Shown piece by piece: positions 34,142 to 44,305 of a DNA stretch of 64,000 nt. Source of the DNA: Lactifluus volemus (lineage: Eukaryota; Basidiomycota; Agaricomycetes; Russulales; Russulaceae); NCBI GenBank assembly GCA_022376515.1, contig WTXI01000027.1, positions 310,001-374,000 of the forward strand, in the 5' to 3' direction. The notes under the pieces were generated by a model that was not told where the DNA came from, made no database searches, and worked only from the letters and a program-made list of their open reading frames with translations. Within the stretch, counting starts at the first letter, position 1; each line of letters starts with the position of its first letter. The translations under genes and the position numbers were made by a program.

Positions 34142-36640
34142 TACGAACAAATGTGCCACAGACAACGAAACCTGGCCATCAACCGGGTGATAACAAATCC
34201 TGAGTACGAAGAAGGAGATGAGATCATCATTGTCTCAAGAGCAAACATAGCTCAGAAATGGGTGCAAGAAGCGCAGAAAGAACAAAAGAAGGTGCAAGAA
34301 CTCCCCCTCAGTATCAGAAATGGGAGCATGTATTCTCAGAAGAACACACAAAATGCTTCTCACCAGTGCAACCGGAAGACCATGCCATAAAACTCAAACC
34401 TGGAGCTCCAGATGTCATAGACTGCAAAGTCTTCCCCCTCACCTGCATAGAAAAGGAGGCCATGGAGAAATGGATCAAAGATAATGAAGAAAAGAACTAC
34501 ATTGAGCAATCCAACTCACCATGGTCCACCCTGTGGTTCTTTGTCAAAAAGAAAACTGGAGAACTGAGGCCAGTTCAGGACTACCATGAAGTCAATTCCT
34601 GGACGATCCATGACGTCTATCCCATGCCTCGCATAGAACAAATCATGGAAGACCTCACAGGGAAGGAACTATTCACAAAGCTGGATATACGTTCAGGATA
34701 CCACAATGTCAGAATCAAGGAAGAAGACCGCTGGAAGGCTGCGTTCAAGACACACCTAGGACTGTTCCACCCAAATGTCATGCTCTTCGGACTCACTAAC
34801 TCCCCCACAACCTTCCAACATCTCACCAACCAGACCCTAAAACCAGTAAAAAACAAGTATGGTAGCAATGTATGTCACAGATACATGGACGACTACCTGG
34901 TAGCCATGCACAAGGACCCAGCATTCCATCAAGAAGTAGTAAACTTCCTTCTAGAACAAGTAGACAAGCAGGACCTCTACCTCAAACTCTCCAAATGTGA
35001 GTTTGAACAAACAGAGGTGGAATACCTAGGAGTCATTATCAAGGATAGGACAATACGAATAGACCCCACTAAAAGGAATGGCCTGAAGACATGGCCCAGA
35101 CAACTATCCACAGTCAGAGAGGTGCGGAGCACACTGGGAGTACTAGGCTTTTAAAGACAGTTCATCCCACACTTCGTGCACATCGCAAAACTGCTCACAA
35201 TGCTGCTAAAGAAAAACCAGCCATTCATGTGGACACAGGAATGCACAGACGCATTAGACCACCTCATAGAAATTGTCACTAGTGACCCAGTCCTCCACCA
35301 CCCAGACCACACTAAACAATTTGAGCTGGAGGTAGATGCCTCCCAGTACGCCGTGGGAGCCATACTCTATCAGCGGGACGATGAAGGGAGACAATGCCCC
35401 ATGGCCTACCACTCAGAGACACTTGACGAAACACAAAGGGGCTGGGAGATTTACGACAGGGAACTTTATGTGATCGTGGCCAGCCTAGAAAACTGGCGCC
35501 ACCTACTGTTACGGTTATGCAGGCCATCCGGCCCATTTCTTACTGTTTTCCGTCTATTTTTCGCCTTGTGTTATGACCTAGGATCCCTTCCCTTGGCCAG
35601 CCCCCTCTGTTTGACTTCTAGGGGCTGTGCGTCGCCTTTTTGGACATATATTTGACTCAGAGATCATGACTCAAATCTTGAGTCAGCATTCTTGACTCAG
35701 ATCTTGAGTCAGATGCACTGAGTCAGTTCTTGAGTCATCAGAACTGACTCAGGTCCTTAGTCAATAGTCTTGACTACGCTACTTTACTGTGACCTTTGTA
35801 GGATAGTTGACTGGTCCTCTGTACGCATAAATAAGGCCCTGTAGACGAGCTAAAGCCCCAGCTTCAGCTTCATCTAGAATCACAGTTCATTGTCTCCTGC
35901 TCACACTCGCATCGCGTCTCCTCCTCTCGTCTTGTGAATCCCCTCTTCGTACCTTGATCTAGGTACTTTGTGCCACCATCAGACATCTGTTCGCTTGGTC
36001 TATTACCTTTGGAACAAGCTCACAGACACCTGAACCTTATTACAAGCGTGTTACAAAGAGTAGTTCCCACTCTTCACGCCCCACTTGTATTGAACCTTAG
36101 TTCAACCTCGCACTAACGTACTAGGGCTAGAAAGATCCTTTCTAACTTCAGTACGCTCGCGCCCGTGTTGCGGTTGAACCCACACATCATCATTTACCCA
36201 TCTGCCACCATCTATCCTCTTTAGGAACGGTAACTCCGACCATCGCGTGCGCCAGCCCGTGTTATCCGCCACATGCGATACAAACACCGAGAGTTCGCAA
36301 AGTCAAGTCTATCCTTCACAGGAACTTGTCTGCATGTTCTCAGACCTACTATTTGGTGTTGCTAGTCTTGTCCGACTTGCCACAGCAAATAGTCAGCCCA
36401 GAAATGACGCTCACTTTGAGCTATGGTCCCTGCGAACCGTGACATCTACTGCTCGGAGCAGAACACGAAGTCCTAGTGTTCACAGATCACACAAATCTCC
36501 AGTACTACAGGCACCCACACAAAATAAACTGACAGGTGGCCAGATACATCCCACACCTATTGGAATACAACTACAAGCTCATCCACAAACCAGGCGCCCT
36601 GAACAAGGCAGACCACCTATCACGACAACCAGACTATAAT
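34142..36640 (+). pseudogene. Chromovirus reverse transcriptase and RNase H, split by a solo LTR
   Basis: The RT runs from about 34390. It includes YIEQSNSPWSTLWFFVKKKT, LRPVQDYHEVNSWTIHDVYP, the palm TKLDIRSGYHNVRIKEEDRWKAAF and the catalytic YMDD (about 34883-34894). A TAA at 35152 follows LGVLGF. RNase H begins FELEVDASQYAVGAILYQ (about 35320) and breaks off after NWRHLL at 35506. It resumes at 36450 with LLGAEHEVLVFTDHTNLQYY and ends with HKPGALNKADHLSRQPDY. The Asp residues of VDAS and FTDH are in place. Confidence 0.9.
35507..36444 (+). mobile_element. Solo LTR, type B, inside RNase H
   Basis: It runs from TGTTACGGTTATG to CCGTGACA, 938 bp, with flanks CCTAC (35502-35506) and TCTAC (36445-36449), a 5-bp duplication with one mismatch. 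Removing it restores the RNase H frame. Positions 35652-35753 hold eight TGASTCA heptamers. A TATA-like GCATAAATAAGGC lies near 35826. Confidence 0.9.
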
Positions 36641-39400
36641 CAAGGGAAGGACGACAATGAAGACGTCACCGTACTCCCAGACATGGTCTTCGCCTATGCC
36701 ATATCCCTCTCCTCCCTTGAAGACCGCGTCTTCCAGGCACAGGAAGCAAACAAAAGCACCCTAAGAGCCTGGCAAAAGCTACACCCCCGCATCCACGAAC
36801 ATGAGGGACGCTAGTACTGTGACAACCTACCCATTGTCGTGGAAGACAATGACCTAAGATGGGAGGTGCTTACTAGATATCATGACCACCCACTGGCAGG
36901 CCACCCCAGAAATTTTAAAACCATCCAACTTATCATATGAGACTATTGGTGGCCAGATGTGAAGAACTTTACGAAGAACTACATACAAGGATGCGTGGTG
37001 TGTCAAGCCACAAAAAGTCACACCACAAAGCCGAAAGTGCCCATTTACCCCATCACCACCAGAACTGGAAGCAACCCGTTCGAAACAATAGCCATAGACC
37101 TGATTGTAGACCTACTGGTATTAAACGGGTTTGACTCTATCCTAACCATCACCAACCACGACTGCACAAAAATGGCAATCTTCCTACCCTGCACAAAGAA
37201 AGTCGACACGCTGGGGATAGCCAAGATGTTCGTCACTAGCGTCTTCCCCTATTACAGCACCCCAAGAAGAATCATCTCAGACTGAGATCCCAGGTTTGTG
37301 GGGAAGCTCACCACCAGCCTATGCGACATGCTAGAGATAGAACAAAACATCAGCATGGTCTATCACCCTCAGACGGACAGACAATCTGAATGCACCAACC
37401 AATTACTAGAACAATACCTTAGAATCTATACGAACTACGACCAAGACGACTGGGCACATCAGGAAAATCCGAGTTTTTCTTAACAGTGCTTGAGCATGCT
37501 TAATATGACTTAACAACACTTCTAAGCACTTTTAAGCAAAATGTCTCTAAGCTGGCCATGCTTAGGCTAAGCTAGGTCTTCTCCTTAATTTGACTTAGCC
37601 AGGGCTTATTGATGCTTATCTTGGGCTTAATTCACTTAAATGGTAGCTTAGATCTGTGCTTACCAAAAGTTTTCAAGCACACAGATTTTGGGCAATAAAA
37701 TTCATATATTGAGCTAAACTACAACATGACTATGTACAGGAAATCCAATAGTTCCACCAGCCTTGGTGGAACAGCCCTGGCAGGGGTGGGGGCTGCAGGG
37801 CCACAGGGAGGTGGTGGTGGTGGTGGTGGAGGCGTGGGAGGAGGCCGCAAGAGGAGGCACGGGAGGAGGCAAGGCGTGTGGGAGGTGCGAAAGAACTCGC
37901 AGAGGAAACGAGGCACGCGAGACAGCGCGCAGGAGGAAACGAGGTGCGGGAGGTGCAAGTGAACACGCGGGAGGAAACGAGGGGCCCGGGAGGCACGAGA
38001 GAGCGCGCGGGAGGAAACGAGGGGCCTGGGAGGCACGAGAGAACGCGCGGGAGGCACAGGAGGCGCGGGGCGTGAGGGAGCGAGGAAGCGCAAGAGGAAG
38101 CGCAGGAGAACGCGCAGGATGTGGGAGGAGGTGTGGGAGGTGTGGGAGGAGGCACAAGAGGAGGCGCGGGAGGGGGAGGAGGCACGGGAGAAGGCGCGGG
38201 AAGCATAGGAGGAGGAGGCGCAAGGGATGGTAGTCCAGGTCGGCAGAGGCGGCAGCGCCGGTGACGAAAAAAGAAAGAAAAAGTCAGTACGTGTTGGGGC
38301 GGGACAGGCAGCGTGACAATGTACCGGGGTGTCGGCGCAGGCAGCGCGACAATATAGACTGCCTCACAGAGGCAGTGGATCCAAGAGGTCGCGAAAGCGG
38401 TGGGGGAGGCGTGGGCACAGGAGGCCCATGACGACGCGACAGAGGCAGAGGCAGAACCAGAGAAGAACCAGAGAAGGAGGCAGAGAAGGAGGCAGAGGCA
38501 GGGGCAGAGAAGGAGGGGACGCAGAGGAGGCAGCGGTGGGACATGTTGGGGCGGGGCAGACAAGACGGAGGGGGATAGAGGGAGAGATGGAAAGGGGCGG
38601 CAGACTACGAGAGGCACAAAAATCAACATTGTGCAAACAGTAGTAAATAATACACCCACTGTAACGACTTAGCGAAAATTTCGCGAGTCGTAACTTTTGC
38701 ATATTTTTTTTCAGACTTTAGTTAAATTACATAAATTAATTTTTTTATTTCTGTTTGCTTGTCTTAAGTGTCTTACACATCTTAATTACTTAATGTGCTT
38801 ATCTTTGGCCTTGATTTGCTTAGTTGTTGTACATACTCATTTTCTAAGCAAAAAATAAGCAGCTTGAGCAACTTGGCAGGCTTAAAAGTGAGATAAGCTG
38901 GTTAAGCTGTCTAAGTTTTTTCTGGATTTTCCTGATGCAGACTGGCTCCCCACAGCACAGTACGTACACAACTCTTGGCCCAATATAACAATGGGCAAGA
39001 CCCCCTACGAACTCCTCATGGGACACACACCCTCACTCTCAAACCAACCTGTCACCACAACTGTCCCCCTATTGGAAGATAGACAAGACACCCTGAAACG
39101 TGTACATGAGCAGGTGCAAAGGTCCATCAGGGCAGCCCAGAACACCATGAAGAGACTAGATAAAAGGAAGAAGGGACAACGTCACTACCACCCCTTTAAA
39201 GACAGAGAAAAAGTCTGGCTAGAAGGAAAGAACATTAAGACGATGCACCCCATGGCCAAATTAGCCAATAAGCACTACGGACCCTTCCTTATCACCCAGG
39301 TCATATCACCTGTCATCTTCAAGCTCCAACTCCCCAAAACATGGAAAATACACAACATCTTCCATGCATCTCTCCTAACACCATATAAGGAGATGGAGGA
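36641..39400 (+). pseudogene. Chromovirus integrase, split by an inverted-repeat element
   Basis: The zinc-binding part has HDHPLAGHPRNFKTIQLI (about 36880-36935) and GCVVCQATKSH (about 36991-37022), an HHCC finger. The catalytic core has AIDLIVDLLVLNGFDSILTI (first Asp, about 37093), ISD-DPRFVGKLT with a TGA in place of an expected CGA (Arg) at about 37283, and YHPQTDRQSECTNQLLEQYL (Glu, about 37390). The frame stops at DDWA (37456), where a 1.48-kb element sits. It continues at 38940 with DWLPTAQYVHNSWPNI and the C-terminal module LANKHYGPFLITQVISP (about 39261-39312). Integration of new copies would have been its task. Confidence 0.88.
37457..38937 (-). mobile_element. 1.48-kb inverted-repeat element (ATCAGGAAAATCC ends), copy 2
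   Basis: The termini CATCAGGAAAATCC and GGATTTTCCTGATG are flanked by CA/CA (37455-37456 and 38938-38939). Removing the insert plus one CA restores the integrase frame (DDW-ADWLP). The interior is the same as 25096-26605 in reverse, with a long GGAGG-rich core (37800-38580). Long Pro/Ser- or Gly/Arg-rich frames in the core look repeat-derived. The transposase family is unknown. Confidence 0.88.
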
Positions 39401-39887
39401 ACATGGGGCAAACCTTGAGGAGCCACCATCTGACATTATCGATGAACAAGAAGAATACGAAGTCGAACAGGTGTTGGACGCGAGGATATGCTGTAAGAAA
39501 CTCCAGTATCGGATCAGATGGAAGGGCTACAGCAAAGCGGAAGACACTTGGGAACCCTGTGACAATGTACACACCCCCGACCTCGTCAGGGAATTCACCC
39601 AAAAACACCCAAAAAAGGCACTCAAGCTAGGCATAAATACGGACGACATTCGGCCTCAAGTTGTCAGCATCCACTCCATTCACATCTCTCCCATTCCTCT
39701 CCATACCTCACAAGAAATGTCTGATTCCTCTGCAACCTCCTACCATGCACCCATAGTCGTCGATCCTATCCACGAAGAAATCCTCCGTATCACTGGATGC
39801 CGTAGAAATCATCATGGGTACCCTGCCCCCACTCACACCATCGCCGCTGCAATCCCCCACTTACCATGTCCACTCCCCATCCCCTGA
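39401..39887 (+). pseudogene. Chromodomain at the C-terminus of the integrase
   Basis: After the integrase C-terminal module and the IHNIFHASLLTPYK motif (about 39347-39388), residues EEYEVEQVLDARICCKKLQY and RIRWKGYSKAEDTWEPCDN (about 39451-39570) form a classic chromodomain, followed by DLVREFTQKHP. Chromodomains direct integration of chromoviruses to heterochromatin by binding modified histone H3. The segment 38991-39887 is open, so this part is well preserved. A Ser/Pro/His-rich tail follows. Confidence 0.92.
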
Positions 39888-40884
39888 ACCTGCAGTCAAG
39901 CAGGAAGAACCAGAAATCCCACACCTCTCAATGCTGCCCCCAGCCAGGGAACTGATGACCACTCCTGATGGGTTCAAACGCTATGATCTGTGCAACCCAA
40001 ATAGCTACACATTTACCCTCTGAGATGGTGACAGAAACTGGGTCTGCACAGAATTCATCAAGTACCACCTGGACCATGACGACCCTGTCATCAAGGGACT
40101 AACCATCCATGGCGATGGACCATACAGCACCCCACTCATGGCGCATGCACCAGTCTGGGGAAAGACCTCCACTCTAGACGACGAGAAGCTCATCAGCATC
40201 CACAACCTCTTTAAGAGGACAGTCAACGACACCCTGAAAGACCTTGGAGACCCAGGCCTGACAGCCAAGATAGAAAGGTACAGGGTGCTACAGTGAAAGC
40301 TGATTCATATTCAGGAGCAAGAGCACGAGATAGACCACAAAACCAGCGTACAGGTGCAGCAAATGAAGGACTGCAGGCACCACCTCCAGAACTCTTGCTT
40401 CTTCGACCGCACCATGCCCCTCATTGCCAGCAATGACCCATCCCTCCGTGTTCCCCCGTGCTCCAGGACCAATTCACTGCCCATCGCTGTCCCCAACACC
40501 AAAACCAGAGAACGAGCTATCATCGAGTGGTCATGCAGCCACGACCAGAGACTCTGCAGGGGTGCCGGCAGCAAGGAGAGGCAGGGCAGGAAGGCACACA
40601 AGAACCCCAGAAAGTATCGGCGCTACCCAGACCCATGCCCCTTGTGCGGCAAGACTGGTCATGGCAAGGAGTGGTGCTACTTCCCCCACACCAAATGCCT
40701 GCTCCATGGCCCATGCAACGTCAGATGGGCCCACAAGTTCTACGAGCGCACCAAGTGTCCTGAAGCATGGTGCCAGATAGCCAAAGACAAGGAGGGGTAT
40801 GATGCCAGTTGGGGGAACCATGACAACAACGACTACAATGACAACATCCATGACTTGAATGCTCACTTCTGGGAGTCGCAGTAA
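39888..40884 (+). pseudogene. Accessory 3' ORF with zinc knuckle, downstream of the chromodomain
   Basis: Between the chromodomain and the 3' LTR lies about 1 kb of further coding sequence. It begins RELMTTPDGFKRYDLCNPNS (about 39945), continues DRNWVCTEFIKYHLDHDDPV and DPGLTAKIERYRVLQ, and ends with a CCHC knuckle CPLCGKTGHGKEWC (about 40636-40677) and a Cys/His-rich extension (KCLLHGPCNVRWAHKFY). It stops at 40884. Three stops or frame changes interrupt the first half, while 40354-40884 is open. Standard gypsy elements have no such ORF. I recall similar sequences near Agaricomycete gypsy elements but cannot name a family. Confidence 0.6.
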
Positions 40885-40924
40885 GGTGGTTGGTGGGACA
40901 ACTACCCTAAGACGAGAGGTAACA

Positions 40925-41422
40925 TGGTCACTACCTCCCTTATGTAAAATTTCTCACATGACTGATTACCTATGATTCTCACATCCGGACTGAGTACTGT
41001 ACGATTACATAAGCTGCGTGACTCGGACTGACTCACACATGGACTCGACTCATGGTGACTCGTTATGACTCATCACCATGAGTCACAATGACTCTTTCCA
41101 CTTACGACTCACACCAACTCCTTCTGACTAGGGTAGCTCATGTATATAAGGACCTCTGCTTAGGCCCTAGCTAAGCAGCTTGGACTTAAGCCCACAATAC
41201 AAGCTTACTGTTCTGAGAACCTTCACACTTCACTCCTGAACCTCTCAGACATCTGATCCTTGTCTCACACACTGTCAGTAATGCTACAAGTTACTGCTGA
41301 TACTTTGTCATGTGACCGTTGACTTAGTACTTTCTGAACCTGACCCTTATTGACTGACGTTACTAAGGTTTACCTGAACCACCTGACTCTACCAAGAGCA
41401 TAGGAACCAATCATTTCTAACA
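40925..41422 (+). mobile_element. Chromovirus 3' LTR, type A
   Basis: It starts near TGGTCACTACC, after a purine-rich AAGACGAGAGG tract, and ends TTCTAACA. The last 295 bp match the end of the 5' LTR, and the whole matches the inverted LTR at 41694-42187. A TATA-like TATATAAGG lies near 41141. The region 41024-41120 has GACTCA/GAGTCA words, three of them full TGASTCA. The exact start is uncertain by a few bases. Confidence 0.82.
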
Positions 41423-42187
41423 GCCTTTGTGCACTACTGAGTAGTGTCGTTCTGTGGGGTTCCAGAACACACCACCTTTTACATGGGCTAGCAAGTCATT
41501 GGTGAATCGTACTGAGATGTGGACCAGTGTCTCGTCATCTATGAATACTGTGTTAATAAGTGTCACTGCCATTGCGGATACACTATCATTCTTTCTCTGC
41601 TGCACTGTCCAGGTGGTAAGGCTAGAGTCTGTTTGCAGTATAACACTCGCGTCAGTTCTTGTCCCTCCTAGAGATTTGAGGAGCTTGGACTTATGTTAGG
41701 AACGAGTGGTTTCTATGCTCTTGGTAGAGTCAGGTGGTTCAGGTAAACCTTAGCGATGTCAGTTGATAAGGGTCAGGTTCAGAAAGTACTAAGTCAATGG
41801 TCACGTGACAAAGTATCAGCAGTAACTTGCAGTGTTACTGACGGCATGTGAGACAAGGATCAGGAGTCTGGAGAGTTCAGGAATGGAGTGTGAAGGTTCT
41901 CAGAACAGTAAGCTCATATTGTAGGCTTAAGTCCAAGCTGGTTTGCTAGGGCCTAAGTGAGGGTCTTTATATACATGAGCTACTCTAGTCAGGAGTTGGT
42001 ATGAGTCGTAGATAGGGAGTCATCATGACTTATGGTGATGAGTCATAACGAGTCACCATAAGTCGAGTCCATGCGTGAGTCAGTTCGAGTCACGCAGCTT
42101 ATGTAATTGTACAGTACTCAGTCTGGATGCAAGAAGTATGGTTAAGCAGTCATGTGAGAAAGAAATTACATAAGGGAGGCAGTGACT
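41423..42187 (-). mobile_element. Inverted partial chromovirus copy: 5' LTR and gag start
   Basis: On the minus strand, a type A LTR (42187 down to 41694, ending CCTAACA) is followed by the primer-binding site TAAGTCCAAGCT and the first part of gag. This gag piece (AVTLINTVFIDDETLVHISVRFTNDLLAHV, described in two parts) runs to 41423, where it abuts the 3' LTR of the plus-strand element. It keeps Arg codons where the main copy has stops. The rest of this copy is absent from the window, so the junction is either an insertion later rearranged or a recombination product. Confidence 0.85.
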
Positions 42188-42629
42188 GTGTGACTGTGAC
42201 AGCATCACAAAAACTTCCCAAAATAGGGATTGCTAGGGATTACTAGGGATTGCAATCTCTTGTCCACATTTATAATCCAGTTAATAATATTGTTTGAACA
42301 ATACCTCCCACCTCTATTTCGGCCATTTTGCATCATCTAGGGATTTTTGAGGTTATCTAGGGATTTTTGAGATCATCTTGGGATTATTAAGACTATCTAG
42401 GTATTGTATGACTAACAAGTTATTACAATCCCTTGCAATCCCTTGTAATCCCTTTTTATAAATTATTAAATATTAAAAACTCGGATTTAAGCTTAATTTG
42501 CGAGCTATATCCTAAACCCATGAAATGATACAGTAAGGGAAAGACGTAACTTATTTTGATCTTGCTCAAGTAAGAATTTCTCACTTTCACTCACATAATC
42601 AGCTCTTACAAGGACAGAAGTTGGCAATC

Positions 42630-42705
42630 TTAGGATTCGAACTCTCAGGCTCACGATGATCACTTAGCACTCAGCGCTCAGCATGTACCATTTCACCACA
42701 GTAGC
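42630..42705 (-). repeat. tRNA-like A-box/B-box module
   Basis: On the minus strand TGTGGTGAAATGGTAC (42685-42700) resembles an A box and TGAGAGTTCGAATCC (42633-42647) a B box, about 38 bp apart. It is the closest of the set to tRNA spacing but lacks a paired acceptor stem. Confidence 0.45.
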
Positions 42706-44133
42706 TTATAAACTACAAACAAGTATGTATTACATATCTGGGTGAGAACTAGTCTTGCAGTAGTGTCGCTATGCATAGGGGCAAGCGCGGGGGACAGGAC
42801 CTGCTGGGGAATACACCAGCTGCTGAGAGTAGCCAAGCACAGGACATGGGCCAGACGTGTGCCAAGCTCACCACCCAAATCACAGTTATTTGTCGCCTGG
42901 TGGGCAAAAACGCAAAGCCGTCGGACCCCCCCCCCCCCACCTCATTCTGTAGTGGTAGTCCCCCGAAGCCTGATTTCCAAGCACTGTGCAATCCAATAAG
43001 ACACATTCTCATTAGCGGTGGCCCAAGTACAGTAGAATGTGGTGGATGGAAATTTGCCAATGGGTTTAAGCAACATAGGACCCACTTTGCGGAGCTGGCG
43101 GGGGCATTGGGCACTACGCTTCCTTTGCCCAGTGCGCGGCTGTCATGTGCTTTCAGTTGGGGTTTTTTTTTGTAGTTGGGATGTCGTGTCAAGGGGAAAA
43201 AAAAAGGTCTCAAGTAAACTGTCTGACGAGCCTGCCAGTGAAACAATTCGTTCTTTTTGTGGGTGTCTTTTTCCCTGGGTATGGATGGACAGATGGCTTG
43301 ATGCTGGAATCAACCATCACCTTGATCTTCATTGCCAGTAGTGGGGACATTCTCAAGATGGCAAACAACAGCGGAGCAATGCGTGGCCAGACCTTGTAGC
43401 CCTTGGAGCGTTGTCTAACCTATGCTGATGTCATGATGGACTATTAATACTTCTGGTGCTTTGCCCCCACCTGACCGGTCTCGAATGGGGGTGAAGGGTG
43501 AAGCAAAAGTACGAGTGGCGTTTGGGCAAGGTTGCGAGTTTTTTTTTGGCTACCTTTATCCAGTCAGCACAAGAACCAATTACAGTTGTGCTCAGGATTT
43601 TCCTTACCTGCTTCTCATCCACCCATGACGAAAGGTTTTTGGCGGTCTCGGCACCAGTGCTCCAGGTTAACTGTATTTAGGACATGGAGGCAAGAGAGTG
43701 ATGATTTGACAATATGAAATAAATTTTCGAATGACCCATGGACCTGTGGGATCGGAGGCGCAGCCGCCAAGGGCGAGGCATCGGGCGACATTGCCCCAAG
43801 TCCTGTTCATCGTCTGTCCATCACAATCATACAAGCAATGTCACTAAATATTTGCATGGCATCACACTAACTGAGCAATGCACTGTTGAAACTGTTCTGA
43901 CGTTGTTCCCAAACAAGCTGCATGACCGAACGCACCAAAGCGCAATTGCCCACATCCTGAGCCTGTTCCTCATCTAAACGCTTGAGCAAAAAATCCTGTT
44001 CTTCATTATCATCCATGAGACAGCTGCAGAGACACATACCAAAGACAACGGATCAGAGTACAGAACATGCCACGCCATTACTCTGTTTGGCAGGTACGTA
44101 TCAAAGGCTGTTGATCATCTTGTGTACCACGTT

Positions 44134-44305
44134 CATCAGGAAAACCCATTTTGCCTTAAACTGTATTAGATGCTCCTTAAAGCTTACTTAAGATGTTGGT
44201 AATTAGATCCTCAATGTTGGTAAGTTGAGGATCTAATTACCAACATCTTAAGTAAGCTTTAAGGAGCATCTAATACAGTTTAAGGCAAAATGGGTTTTCC
44301 TGATG
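44134..44305. mobile_element. 172-bp palindromic MITE (ATCAGGAAAACCC ends), copy 2
   Basis: Two 81-bp arms pair exactly around a 10-bp loop (TGTTGGTAAG). TT/TT flanks it (44132-44133 and 44306-44307). The outer arm (ATCAGGAAAACCCAT, TGTATTAGATGCTCCTTA) matches copy 1 at 23164. The inner arm differs although the total length is identical. Confidence 0.85.

Noticed and set aside
37730..38659. A 309-residue minus-strand frame as a Pro/Ser-rich protein gene
   Set aside because: It lies in the CCTCC-rich core of a mobile element. The second copy (25348-26034) breaks the frame differently, and neighbouring frames are equally open.
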